From UBA2882 sp964619485 (GTDB taxonomy: Bacteria > Bacillota > Clostridia > Lachnospirales > Lachnospiraceae): 54,627 nt of DNA. The notes beneath the pieces were generated by a model. The model was not told the origin of the DNA, did not search any database, and was given only the letters and a program-made list of their open reading frames with translations. Of this stretch, positions 7,477 to 15,398 are shown one piece after another. The position numbers were made by a program, and so were the translations under genes. The stretch spans positions 1 through 54,627 of the forward strand of contig CAZUCI010000009.1 in NCBI GenBank assembly GCA_964619485.1, given 5' to 3'. The first letter of the stretch is position 1. Each line of letters begins with the position of its first letter.

Positions 7477-8358
7477 ATGGCAAATAAAGAAATTAAAATC
7501 GGGGATTTTCTTGTGACCGAAACAAGCAGCCCCTATATGATCGCTGAAATTGGAATCAATCATAACGGCGATATCAATATTGCAAAGAAGCTGATGGATG
7601 CGGCCAATGCGACCGGCTGGAACAATGTCAAATTCCAGAAGAGAACACCGGCACTTGCAGTTCCGGAGGATCAGAAGAACAAACCAAAATCAACACCATG
7701 GGGCGATATGACTTATCTGGAGTACAAATACCGCGTGGAATTTGAAAAGGAGCAGTACGATATCATTGATGCGTATTGCAGAGATAAGGGAATGACCTGG
7801 AGTGCATCTCCATGGGATATGCCTTCTCTGGAATTTTTATTACAATACGATATTCCTTATATCAAGGTGGCCAGCGCTTCCAACGGACGTGATGAAATGA
7901 TTGCGGCAGCAGCAAAATCAGGAAAACCGGTCATCTTATCCACGGGAATGACCACAATGGAAGAGATTGACCATGCAGTTGAGGTTTTGGAGAAAAATGG
8001 ACATGGAGATTACATTCTTCTTCATACCAACAGCGCATACCCTGCACCGGAGAAGGATTTAAATCTCCGTATGATAGAGACACTTCGCAGTCGCTTTGAC
8101 TGTCTGGTCGGCTACAGCGGACATGAGGCAAATATGGAGCCTACCATTGCAGCAGCAGTTCTTGGTGCCAGTGTGATTGAGCGTCATGTCACACTCTCCC
8201 ATGACATGTGGGGAAGTGATCAGAAGGCGAGCCTTGAGGTCCATGCAATGGATATGCTTAAGAAGCGGATTGACAGCGTGTACAATGCTTTGGGAAGCGG
8301 AGTGAAATACATGTCTGACAGCGAAGCTGCTCAGAGAAAGAAATTGAGAACAGTATAA
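7477..8358 (+). CDS. NeuB-like PEP-dependent nonulosonate synthase lacking the SAF domain
   Basis: A 293-residue TIM-barrel enzyme. It has MIAEIGINHNGDINIAKKLM (residues about 21-40), NVKFQKRTP, SASPWDMPSLEFL, IKVASAS, VILSTGMTTMEEI, LLHTNSAYPAP, VGYSGHE and VIERHVTLSHDMWGSDQKASLE, all hallmarks of the N-acetylneuraminate synthase family (PEP + amino sugar to a 9-carbon keto acid). The usual protein is about 340-350 residues with a C-terminal antifreeze-like (SAF) domain; this one stops at AAQRKKLRTV, exactly where that domain should begin, and the bases beyond the stop do not restore it in any obvious way. It is the first gene of the CDP-sugar operon; no NeuA or NeuC is present. The substrate is therefore unknown. 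It may be a natural short subfamily rather than a broken gene. Confidence 0.85.
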   Translation: MANKEIKIGDFLVTETSSPYMIAEIGINHNGDINIAKKLMDAANATGWNNVKFQKRTPALAVPEDQKNKPKSTPWGDMTYLEYKYRVEFEKEQYDIIDAYCRDKGMTWSASPWDMPSLEFLLQYDIPYIKVASASNGRDEMIAAAAKSGKPVILSTGMTTMEEIDHAVEVLEKNGHGDYILLHTNSAYPAPEKDLNLRMIETLRSRFDCLVGYSGHEANMEPTIAAAVLGASVIERHVTLSHDMWGSDQKASLEVHAMDMLKKRIDSVYNALGSGVKYMSDSEAAQRKKLRTV

Positions 8359-8521
8359 AGAATCGCAAATGATATACTAATTGCGAACAGTATAAATATA
8401 CAGGCTTGAACAATGATTTTATGATGAGGCTTTTGCAAAATGGGGAATGACCTGTGGTGCAAAAGCTTCTTTCAAAACAGGGAATTTTCTGATGGAAAAG
8501 AGAAAAGAAGGAGTACGGGGG

Positions 8522-9301
8522 ATGAAGGTAGTTATTTTGGCGGGAGGCTTTGGAACAAGATTTTCGGAAGAATCCGGCTATAGACCAAAGCCGATGATTG
8601 AAGTTGGGGACATGCCCATTTTATGGCATATTATGAAGGAATATTCCTATTATGGCTTCAATGACTTTGTAATCTGTGCCGGCTATAAACAGCATGTAAT
8701 CAAAGAGTGGTTTGCAGATTACTTTTTCCATACCTCCGATATTACCTTTGATTTTACCAGAGGCAATGAGGTGATCGTACATAACAGACATTCTGAGCCC
8801 TGGAGGGTGACCGTTGTTGACACCGGACTTCACACCATGACCGGCGGCAGAATCAAGCGTGTACAGACCTATGTTGGTGACGAGCCGTTTATGCTCACCT
8901 ATGGAGATGGCGTATGTGATGTAGATATTCAGAAGCTGAAGGAATATCATGAGAAGCATGGCAAAATAGCAACCATTACATCGGTAAGGCTTGCTCCGCA
9001 AAAGGGAGTGCTTCAGGTTGGCGGAGACAACGCTGTACGTGCATTCCGGGAAAAAAACATGGGCGATGGTGCTTTGATTAATGCCGGTTACATGGTTTTG
9101 GAGCCACAGGTTTTCAATTACATTGATGGAGATGACAGTGTGTTTGAAAGTGGAGCACTGGAGCAGCTGGCTTCGGAGGGTGAGCTGATGTCCTATACAC
9201 ATACGGGCTTCTGGCAGTGCATGGATACAAAGAGAGAAAAGGATATGCTTGACCGCCTGTGGGAACAGGGAGAAGCACCCTGGAAGAAATGGAAGGATTA
9301 A
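8522..9301 (+). CDS. rfbF: Glucose-1-phosphate cytidylyltransferase
   Basis: The open frame extends upstream to 8447, but the ATG at 8522 has AGAAGGAG eight bases away and begins with the conserved MKVVILAGGFGTRFSEESG, so I start there (259 residues, the normal size). Further signatures are RPKPMIEVGDMPILWHIMK, DFVICAGYKQHVIKEWFADY, LTYGDGVCDVD and a final WQCMDTKREKDML. Reaction: glucose-1-P + CTP gives CDP-glucose, the first step of CDP-linked 3,6-dideoxyhexose synthesis. It is followed after 3 bp by rfbH and then rfbG, forming a compact cassette. The 163-bp gap from the NeuB-like gene holds a duplicated GAACAGTATAAA (8348-8359 and 8385-8396) but no clear terminator. Confidence 0.94.
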   Translation: MKVVILAGGFGTRFSEESGYRPKPMIEVGDMPILWHIMKEYSYYGFNDFVICAGYKQHVIKEWFADYFFHTSDITFDFTRGNEVIVHNRHSEPWRVTVVDTGLHTMTGGRIKRVQTYVGDEPFMLTYGDGVCDVDIQKLKEYHEKHGKIATITSVRLAPQKGVLQVGGDNAVRAFREKNMGDGALINAGYMVLEPQVFNYIDGDDSVFESGALEQLASEGELMSYTHTGFWQCMDTKREKDMLDRLWEQGEAPWKKWKD

Positions 9302-9304
9302 AAC

Positions 9305-10651
9305 ATGTTTGAAGACAGTACGGAAAAACAGGCCAGAGAAGAGATTCTTAAGATGGTGGCAGACTACTGCGATACATTTCATAATCAGAAAAAAGAGTTT
9401 CATCCCGGAGACAGAATCCCTTATGCATCCAGGGTATATGACAGCAGTGAAATGTGTAATCTGGTAGACAGTGCACTGGAATTCTGGCTGACCACTGGAA
9501 GATATACAAGAGAGTTTGAAGAGAAATTTTCAAATTATCTTGGGGTAAAATACTGTGCGCTGGTTAATTCCGGCTCCTCGGCAAATCTCTGTGCTTTCAT
9601 GGCACTGACGTCGCCATTGCTTGGGGACAGACAGATACGGCCGGGTGATGAGATGATTACAGTGGCAGCAGGATTTCCAACAACGGTTACTCCTGCCATT
9701 CAGTATGGTGTTGTTCCGGTCTTTGTTGATGTGACAATACCACAGTATAACCTGGATGTAAAAATGCTTGAAAAGGCACTCTCACCTAAGACAAAGCTTG
9801 TGATGGCGGCACACACACTGGGAAATCCCTTTGATTTGAGAGCAGTAAAAGAATTCTGTAAAAAGCATGAGCTGTGGTTAATCGAAGATAACTGTGATGC
9901 ACTGGGAAGCGAGTATACCATAGATGGAGAGCGCAGATTTACCGGAACAATTGGCGATATTGGAACCTCCAGCTTTTATCCGCCACATCATATGACCATG
10001 GGGGAGGGTGGAGCTGTCTACACAGATAACGCGCTTTTAAATAAATGTATCCGCTCCTTCCGTGACTGGGGAAGAGACTGTGTCTGTGGATCAGGACAGG
10101 ACAATTTGTGTGGACATCGTTTTGACAGACAGTATGGAGAGCTTCCTGCAGGATATGATCACAAGTATGTATACTCTCATTTTGGATATAATCTGAAGGC
10201 TACCGACATGCAGGCGGCCATAGGCTGTGCACAGCTTGATAAGTTTCCATCCTTTGTGGAACGGAGAAGATATAATTTTGAACGGCTGTATAAAGGTCTG
10301 GAAAATTTGCAGGACAAACTGATACTTCCTGTTGCATGTGAAAGCTCTAATCCAAGCTGGTTTGGTTTTCTGATTACCTGCAAGGAGGGTGTTGACCGAA
10401 ACAATATGGTTCAATATTTAGAAGGTCATGGTGTACAGACACGTATGCTTTTTGCGGGAAATCTTATGAAACATCCCTGCTTTGACCAAATGCGTGCCAG
10501 TGGGAAGGGCTACCGTGTGGTTGGCGAACTGTCCAATACGGATCGAATTATGAGAGATACCTTCTGGATTGGAGTTTATCCGGGAATGACGGATGAGATG
10601 ATTGACGTGATGGTTAATACAATAAGAGAAGCGTTAGGAGAAGAAAAATGA
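9305..10651 (+). CDS. rfbH: CDP-4-keto-6-deoxy-D-glucose 3-dehydrase (E1)
   Basis: A 448-residue member of the DegT/aminotransferase-fold family. The usual PLP-binding lysine is replaced by histidine in SSFYPPHHMTMGEGGAV (about residue 220), characteristic of the PMP-dependent E1 dehydrases. RDCVCGSGQDNLCG gives a C-X-C-X7-C motif, and an earlier cysteine in IEDNCDALGS completes the set known to hold the [2Fe-2S] cluster in E1. It removes the C3 hydroxyl from CDP-4-keto-6-deoxyglucose together with a reductase partner (E3, AscD/DdhD type). No such reductase is encoded here. It overlaps rfbG by 4 bp (ATGA), suggesting translational coupling. Confidence 0.93.
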   Translation: MFEDSTEKQAREEILKMVADYCDTFHNQKKEFHPGDRIPYASRVYDSSEMCNLVDSALEFWLTTGRYTREFEEKFSNYLGVKYCALVNSGSSANLCAFMALTSPLLGDRQIRPGDEMITVAAGFPTTVTPAIQYGVVPVFVDVTIPQYNLDVKMLEKALSPKTKLVMAAHTLGNPFDLRAVKEFCKKHELWLIEDNCDALGSEYTIDGERRFTGTIGDIGTSSFYPPHHMTMGEGGAVYTDNALLNKCIRSFRDWGRDCVCGSGQDNLCGHRFDRQYGELPAGYDHKYVYSHFGYNLKATDMQAAIGCAQLDKFPSFVERRRYNFERLYKGLENLQDKLILPVACESSNPSWFGFLITCKEGVDRNNMVQYLEGHGVQTRMLFAGNLMKHPCFDQMRASGKGYRVVGELSNTDRIMRDTFWIGVYPGMTDEMIDVMVNTIREALGEEK

Positions 10652-11733
10652 ATTTATCATGGTATAAAGATAAAAAGGTTTTAATTACAGGACATACCGG
10701 CTTTAAAGGAACCTGGATGTGCCAGCTTCTGTTGGAGCTTGGAGCACAGGTGTATGGCTACGCATTGAAGCCACCGACTACTCCCAGTCTGTTTGAGCTT
10801 TGCCATATGGATGAGAAAATACATTCTTATGAGGGAGATATTCGTGATCTGGACCATCTGAAACGGGTTTTTGCCGAGGTTTCTCCTGAAATTGTGATTC
10901 ATATGGCGGCACAGCCAATTGTACGTGAATCCTACAAAAATCCGGTGTACACCTATGATGTGAATGTGATGGGAACGGTCAATGTGATGGAATGTGTCAG
11001 ATTAACGGATTCGGTAAAGTCCTTTTTAAATGTGACAACTGATAAGGTTTATCTCAATCGTGAATGGAACTGGGGCTATCGTGAAAATGAGGAACTGAAT
11101 GGATTCGACCCCTATTCCAATTCGAAATCCTGTTCAGAGCTTGTAACAGACAGTTATAAAAAATCTTTTTTTGCAGACCGCGAGGTGGCTATTTCCACTG
11201 CGAGAGCCGGAAATGTTATCGGTGGAGGAGATTTTGCCAGTGACAGATTGATTCCTGATTGCGTCAGGGCTATTGAGGCAGGAAAAAATCTGATTGTGAG
11301 AAATCCGTACTCTACCAGACCATATCAGCATGTAATGGAACCGGTTGCGACTTACTTAATGATTTGTATGGAGCAGTATGAAAATCCGGACCTTGCAGGA
11401 AATTACAATGTAGGACCGGAGGAAACCGACTGCTATACCACAGGGAATCTGGTAGATTTATTTTGCAGAAAGTGGAATGAGAGAAGTGGGAACGCAGATA
11501 GAAAGCTGGCATGGATTGATCAGTATGATGGTGGTCCACACGAAGCAAACTTTCTGAAATTAGACTGCTCAAAGCTGAAACATACCTTTGGATGGAAACC
11601 AACATGGAATGTGGAAGAGGCAGTGGAAACGATTGCAGAATGGACAGAGGTTTATCTGGATCAGGGCGACGTGAGCGCGTGTATGGTAGAAGAAATAAAG
11701 AAATTTATGAAACAAACGAAATTTCGTTTATAA
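10648..11733 (+). CDS. rfbG: CDP-glucose 4,6-dehydratase
   Basis: A 361-residue extended short-chain dehydrogenase. The nucleotide-binding motif TGHTGFKGTWMCQLL is at about 14-28. VIHMAAQPIVRESYKNPVYTYDVNVMGTVNVME is the typical RfbG core, followed by VTTDKVYLNREWNWGYRENEELNGFDPYSNSK with the catalytic T-D-K and YxxxS(K) region, and RPYQHVMEPVATYL. Reaction: CDP-D-glucose to CDP-4-keto-6-deoxy-D-glucose, the substrate of the rfbH product. It is the last gene of the operon; a 16-bp palindrome (11714-11729) covers its final codons and a terminator follows at 11757-11796. The gene order F-H-G differs from the F-G-H order common in Gram-negative clusters. Confidence 0.95.
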   Translation: MNLSWYKDKKVLITGHTGFKGTWMCQLLLELGAQVYGYALKPPTTPSLFELCHMDEKIHSYEGDIRDLDHLKRVFAEVSPEIVIHMAAQPIVRESYKNPVYTYDVNVMGTVNVMECVRLTDSVKSFLNVTTDKVYLNREWNWGYRENEELNGFDPYSNSKSCSELVTDSYKKSFFADREVAISTARAGNVIGGGDFASDRLIPDCVRAIEAGKNLIVRNPYSTRPYQHVMEPVATYLMICMEQYENPDLAGNYNVGPEETDCYTTGNLVDLFCRKWNERSGNADRKLAWIDQYDGGPHEANFLKLDCSKLKHTFGWKPTWNVEEAVETIAEWTEVYLDQGDVSACMVEEIKKFMKQTKFRL

Positions 11734-11756
11734 ATTTAATATAAAATAGTTGAAAG

Positions 11757-11796
11757 TGCTTTGCTTTATTTATATAATAGAGTAAAGCATTTTTTT
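11757..11796 (+). terminator. Terminator after the CDP-sugar operon
   Basis: TGCTTTGCT and AGTAAAGCA form a stem (one mismatch) around an AT-rich loop, followed by seven T. It lies 24 bp after the rfbG stop. Confidence 0.7.
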
Positions 11797-11929
11797 CATA
11801 GGTTTGCAAATCTTTTTTTTCTATTTCAATTCTGAAAATTCTGAAATCTGTGCTTAACAATTCATTTACAAAGCAGGATTTCAGCATGGAAATTCCTGCA
11901 ACAAAACTTGAGAAAGGAGTTTCTATAAA

Positions 11930-12847
11930 ATGAACAAGACAACTGAGGCAGGGGGTTTGTCAAAGAACCTGCAATGGCATCCGGCCTTTTATGCCGGTTT
12001 GCAGATTGAGTTGTCTGGAGAGAAAGAAAAGCTGCTTTTTGAAAATGAGCATCAGCTGGGGACAAAGCCAAAGGAAATTGATGTACTTGTGATTAAAAAA
12101 CAGCAGGGGGAAAAAATCAATAAAAATATCGGGGGTATTTTTAGAACTTACAATATTGTAGAATACAAAAGCCCAACAGACTGGCTGAGTATAGACAATT
12201 ATTACAAAGTGTATGCTTATGCCTGCTTGTATAAATCTGATACAGGCAGAGAAAACGAAATTCTGGCAGAAGAAATAACACTGACTTTTGCCTGTTACAG
12301 ATATCCCAGAGAGGTGATAGATCATCTTTTTGGAAAGCTGGGACAACGTGTAGAGAAAGTTGCGCAGGGAATTTATTACATTTATGGAGATCATTTTCCG
12401 ATGCAGATAATAATCATTCCACAGCTCTCAAAAAAGGAAAATCTGTGGTTAAGGAATTTGAATACCGGCATTGATTCTCAAGAGGATATTGAAGAAATAG
12501 TGGCAGATTACGACAGACATCGGAAGGAAAATTTGTATGAATCCGTTATGGATTTGATTGTCAGAGCAAATAAAGAAGTATTTAGGGAGGATAGAGAAAT
12601 GTGTGAAGCTTTGGAAGAGTTATTTCGAGAATGTATGGGGGAAGAAGTTGAGAAAAAAGTCAAGGAACAGGTAGAACAGAAAGTCAGGGAACAGGAAGAA
12701 CAGAAGGTCAGGGAGCAGGAAGAAAAAGATAAAATATCAATTATCAATTTCTTTAAATACAATGCAAGCGACGAAATGATTCGTGATGTCCTCGGCTGTG
12801 AACAGAGTCTGATTGATCAAGTAAGGCTTTCCATCAAAGAAGCCTGA
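11930..12847 (+). CDS. PD-(D/E)XK nuclease-like (Rpn/PDDEXK family) protein
   Basis: A 305-residue protein. The N-terminal 200 residues contain KEIDVLVIKK and then YNIVEYKSPTDWL, i.e. the D...E-x-K arrangement of PD-(D/E)XK folds. This family is abundant in Lachnospiraceae and related to the Rpn/transposase_31 group. From about 235 on, the chain is a charged coiled coil with an 8-residue tandem repeat (VEQKVREQEEQKVREQEEK), ending in a small helical tail. The start is set by AGAAAGGAG. A hairpin (11872-11899) lies in the leader. DNA cleavage or recombination-promoting activity is known for Rpn homologues in E. coli; here it is inferred. The gene is monocistronic and converges on the sensor kinase across a shared hairpin. 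It has no evident part in EPS synthesis. Confidence 0.7.
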   Translation: MNKTTEAGGLSKNLQWHPAFYAGLQIELSGEKEKLLFENEHQLGTKPKEIDVLVIKKQQGEKINKNIGGIFRTYNIVEYKSPTDWLSIDNYYKVYAYACLYKSDTGRENEILAEEITLTFACYRYPREVIDHLFGKLGQRVEKVAQGIYYIYGDHFPMQIIIIPQLSKKENLWLRNLNTGIDSQEDIEEIVADYDRHRKENLYESVMDLIVRANKEVFREDREMCEALEELFRECMGEEVEKKVKEQVEQKVREQEEQKVREQEEKDKISIINFFKYNASDEMIRDVLGCEQSLIDQVRLSIKEA

Positions 12848-12849
12848 AG

Positions 12850-12870
12850 GAAACTCGCAAAGCGAGTTTC
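12850..12870. terminator. Shared hairpin between convergent genes
   Basis: GAAACTCGC and GCGAGTTTC form a perfect 9-bp stem with a 3-nt loop, immediately between the stop codons of the Rpn-like gene (plus) and the kinase (minus). There is no long T tract, so its strength as a terminator is uncertain. Confidence 0.55.
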
Positions 12871-14328
12871 TCATAGTTTGCTGACAACCAGCAAATCGTC
12901 CCGCACGCCTAATTTGGCAATTTCACTGATATCACGATAGGTTAACAGTACAAACTGATTTTTCTGATCAAAGGAAATAGAGAGTTTTTTGGAATATAGC
13001 CCGGTTTCTCCATGGAATTCATCGATGGAGAGGCTGGCGCTATATTTTTTTGCAATTTCCCAGAGGGTCATAAGCCCGATTCCGCTGCCACCGGTTGCCT
13101 GATGGGTGGTTATCTGCTCCTTACCAAGAGAGAGAAGTACTTCAGTGGGAAAAGAGGTACCGCTGTCAAAAACAGAAATTGTTGGAAAGGAATCTAAAAT
13201 ATCTATGGTTAATAAAATTTTGCTTCCTCTTGCAGAGGAGGTGGCAATTATGGCATTTTCCAGAAGATCGCCCAGCAGGGTAGTTAAATCCTGTTCCAAA
13301 ATACAATCTAAAAGCTTTGAAAATGGGCAGGAAAACGTGATATCAAGTTCTATATGCTGTTCAACGGCTTTTTTCTTCATAAAGGATAAAAGCATATCAA
13401 CAGAGGAGTTTCCGGTGGAGGGAATGCTTTGCAGCGTCTGTTCCTGAAAAGCAAGCATGCCACGACGCTCCAGGGTTTCAGCCTCCAAAGCCTGCAGAAG
13501 CTTTTCGCCCTTCTGACGTGATGAGTCAGACAACGCCCCATTATCATGCAGAAATTCCTTCACGGCATACTCCATAGAAGGAATCATTTTGTTATCCTTG
13601 TGGATAATCTGAGCGAGGCGGCCGTTTTCCTCCTGCAGCTTTCTCATCTTGGTTTCATAGGACTTCAACTGCTCATTCATCTCTTTTACTTCTTTTTCCC
13701 GTAGTTTGTTTACATAGGAGCTCGTGATATGGCTTCTCCAAAACATAAAGAGGAATATTCCAAACAGAAAGATGGCAAAAAGAGGTATGGTGTAAATCAG
13801 ACTCTGAGTGGCATTTTTAAGTAAATAAGAAGCAAAAAGAATAATGAGACTGATAAACATCAGCAGTGTGCTGTTGGTGGGGTTCCATAGAAAAGGCATA
13901 CCCCTGCGGAAACGTCTCACATGAAATATGAGCAAGGTAATGACAGCCTGTAAGACTGCAGCAATTAGTTGGATTAACAGATGACTGAATTGATCGTAGC
14001 TTCCAAAGAGACCGAAGACAATGCCGACGATTACAGCGGAAACGCTGAACAGAAGATAGCTGAAGCCGTAGGAAATGATGGATACGGGAAGAACAGCTTC
14101 GGCAGCAGTGTGCGTGGTAAGGGAAAAAAATAAAAAGGACAAAAAAATGACACATAAAGCAGTTATCAGCGGAAAAATATTTTCGGTAAAAACGGCAAGA
14201 AAAGAAAACAGGGTGACGGCAGCAAATGAAATAAACCACTGCTTTTTACTGCGGAGGATATGCAAAAGCTTAAAATAACAATAAAAGCTGGAAAAGATAA
14301 TGGCAAAATATTTTACAAAAAACTGCAT
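12871..14328 (-). CDS. GHKL-type membrane sensor histidine kinase
   Basis: 485 residues: six or so membrane segments in residues 1-195, a coiled-coil linker (about 200-240, KEVKEMNEQLKSYETKMRKL), the H-box LAQIIHKDNKMIPSMEYAV near residue 242, the N-box LLGDLLENAIIATSS near 355 and the G-box GGSGIGLMTLWEIA near 412. This layout is that of the AgrC/VirS-like GHKL kinases that sense peptides or other extracellular signals. Its cognate regulator appears to be the Spo0A-like protein encoded just upstream on the same strand (179-bp gap), an unusual partner because GHKL kinases mostly pair with LytTR regulators. The start has AAAGGAAG as ribosome site. A micro-ORF on the other strand lies in the gap. 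The ligand is unknown. Confidence 0.85.
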   Translation of the reverse strand: MQFFVKYFAIIFSSFYCYFKLLHILRSKKQWFISFAAVTLFSFLAVFTENIFPLITALCVIFLSFLFFSLTTHTAAEAVLPVSIISYGFSYLLFSVSAVIVGIVFGLFGSYDQFSHLLIQLIAAVLQAVITLLIFHVRRFRRGMPFLWNPTNSTLLMFISLIILFASYLLKNATQSLIYTIPLFAIFLFGIFLFMFWRSHITSSYVNKLREKEVKEMNEQLKSYETKMRKLQEENGRLAQIIHKDNKMIPSMEYAVKEFLHDNGALSDSSRQKGEKLLQALEAETLERRGMLAFQEQTLQSIPSTGNSSVDMLLSFMKKKAVEQHIELDITFSCPFSKLLDCILEQDLTTLLGDLLENAIIATSSARGSKILLTIDILDSFPTISVFDSGTSFPTEVLLSLGKEQITTHQATGGSGIGLMTLWEIAKKYSASLSIDEFHGETGLYSKKLSISFDQKNQFVLLTYRDISEIAKLGVRDDLLVVSKL

Positions 14329-14408
14329 AGGTTATCTTCCTTTCAAAAACTAATAAAATGTAAGAAAAAACTACCCTGATAAACCAATGAGGAAAAACAG
14401 GAAATAAG

Positions 14409-14446
14409 CCTACCCTTATCTTAACAAAAAAGTAAGGTAAGGGAGG
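14409..14446 (+). promoter_or_regulatory. Hairpin covering the ribosome site of the micro-ORF
   Basis: Left arm CCTACCCTTATCTTAAC (14409-14425), loop AAAAAA, right arm GTAAGGTAAGGGAGG (14432-14446), imperfect but long. The right arm contains the GGGAGG ribosome site of the ORF at 14454, so folding would hide it. Confidence 0.5.
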
Positions 14447-14453
14447 GATACAT

Positions 14454-14501
14454 ATGGGAAACATCTGGGAAATTATCCTCGGTATCTTAGGAGCAAAATA
14501 G
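14454..14501 (+). CDS. Candidate 15-residue hydrophobic peptide (micro-ORF)
   Basis: ATG to TAG encodes MGNIWEIILGILGAK. It is preceded eight bases upstream by a very strong ribosome site (AAGGGAGGG) and ends inside a 10-bp hairpin that could stop transcription. It lies on the plus strand within the gap of the minus-strand regulator/kinase pair. The composition (W, I, L with one E and a C-terminal K) suggests a short amphipathic helix, like phenol-soluble-modulin-type or signalling peptides; it has no cysteine, so it is not an AgrD-type thiolactone precursor. Too short for any homology claim. It could also be a chance ORF in a structured antisense region. Confidence 0.35.
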   Translation: MGNIWEIILGILGAK

Positions 14502-14520
14502 AAAGCATCATTCTATTTTG
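14494..14520. terminator. Perfect hairpin after the micro-ORF
   Basis: CAAAATAGAA (14494-14503) and TTCTATTTTG (14511-14520) pair perfectly around a 7-nt loop. The stem includes the stop codon of the micro-ORF, and the loop contains the stop codon of the minus-strand response regulator, so it can act on either strand. Confidence 0.5.
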
Positions 14521-15293
14521 TTCCCGATTTTATTAGCATAGTAGTAAACAAATTCTGTCAAAGTCGGCACTCCCTTTTCGGAGTTGATTCTGGCAGTATA
14601 GTACAGAAGCAGATCTTCAATGTCCGACGTACACCAGGCGCGGTTGATGGCATTCTGCATGGCACGCTCCACGCTGGAAGCGGTTTTATGGTATTTCTGA
14701 CCGATGACAGGACAAAGGCTGCTTTTTGTGCCTTTAAGAGCAAGCAGAATGGCGTCTGTTAAATAGGTGTAGCCAATGGCCTTGGGACTGATTCCAATGA
14801 GATTAAGCTCGGTGTTGATCATTCGCACGAGCTTTTTCTGCGTCTGTTCAGGAGTCAGCTCCTTCTTAGGGGCTTCCGAACTGCTTGAAGAACGCTTCTT
14901 TATAATTTCACGCATCATCATCAGAAAGTCTATGGCCTGCTTTTCCGTGTAGCCATCCTGATGCTTGGACATGATGAAATCCGCACCCAGCTGACGGGCA
15001 AAGTCGTAGGTCGTTCCACTGGAATTGTTGGTGGTAATCAGGATATATGGAAAAAAGGTCAGAGGCAGACATTTCAATTCACGCAGAAATTCCAGCCCGT
15101 TCCCCTGTCCCTGGTTGAGCTCCAGATCGACAATGACCGCATCAGGCTGGTATTCTTTGGCAAGCTCCAGCGCCCGAAAGGCATTGTTTGTGATGGAAAG
15201 AAGCGTTACGTCGTCCAGAGTATCAATATATTCAGTAAAGCTCTGGCAGGTATTGGTATCATCCTCCAGAATGAGCAGACGTAAAGAGTTCAT
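14508..15293 (-). CDS. Spo0A-like response regulator (receiver + Spo0A_C)
   Basis: 261 residues. The receiver domain (1-about 125) has acidic LILEDD, the phospho-acceptor aspartate in AVIVDLELNQG (about residue 56), T/N in ILITTNNSS and the lysine in DFIMSKHQDG. After a serine-rich linker (KKRSSSSSEAPKK) comes a divergent Spo0A C-terminal domain: INTELNLIGISPKAIGYTYLTDAILLAL, then KYHKTASSVERAMQNAINRAW and TEFVYYYANKIGNK. Sporulation Spo0A is usually an orphan receiver with a stricter sequence; this looks like a paralogue dedicated to the adjacent kinase. Likely role: kinase-driven control of surface or community genes (inferred). Its promoter (TTGGTT-17-TATAAT) and repeated motifs lie at 15318-15398. 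Confidence 0.85.
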   Translation of the reverse strand: MNSLRLLILEDDTNTCQSFTEYIDTLDDVTLLSITNNAFRALELAKEYQPDAVIVDLELNQGQGNGLEFLRELKCLPLTFFPYILITTNNSSGTTYDFARQLGADFIMSKHQDGYTEKQAIDFLMMMREIIKKRSSSSSEAPKKELTPEQTQKKLVRMINTELNLIGISPKAIGYTYLTDAILLALKGTKSSLCPVIGQKYHKTASSVERAMQNAINRAWCTSDIEDLLLYYTARINSEKGVPTLTEFVYYYANKIGNKIE

Positions 15294-15317
15294 CAGTCAT
15301 TACCTCCTTATTTTGCC

Positions 15318-15398
15318 ATTATACAATACAAACCAACGAAAACCAACTTTTTTCGACGCGCATATCCAACGAAAAGAAATAGAATATGAATTCATATT
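15318..15398 (-). promoter_or_regulatory. Promoter and repeated operator-like sites of the Spo0A-like regulator
   Basis: On the minus strand, TTGGTT (15341-15346), 17 bp, TATAAT (15318-15323). CCAACGAAAA occurs twice (15333-15342 and 15366-15375), 33 bp apart and on the same face of the helix. Between them is TTCGACG (one mismatch to an inverted 0A box). A perfect 16-bp palindrome AATATGAATTCATATT is at 15383-15398. Further upstream, GTTGTATT/AATACAAC (15434-15464) forms another stem. Confidence 0.5.

Noticed and set aside
14270..14464. 64-codon hydrophobic minus-strand ORF overlapping the kinase start
   Set aside because: Out of frame with the kinase, which has its own good ribosome site; the hydrophobicity is shared by frame-shifted membrane-protein sequence.
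14454..14501. AgrD-type autoinducer
   Set aside because: The 15-residue peptide has no cysteine or serine for a thiolactone/lactone and no AgrB-like gene is nearby; kept only as a candidate micro-peptide.
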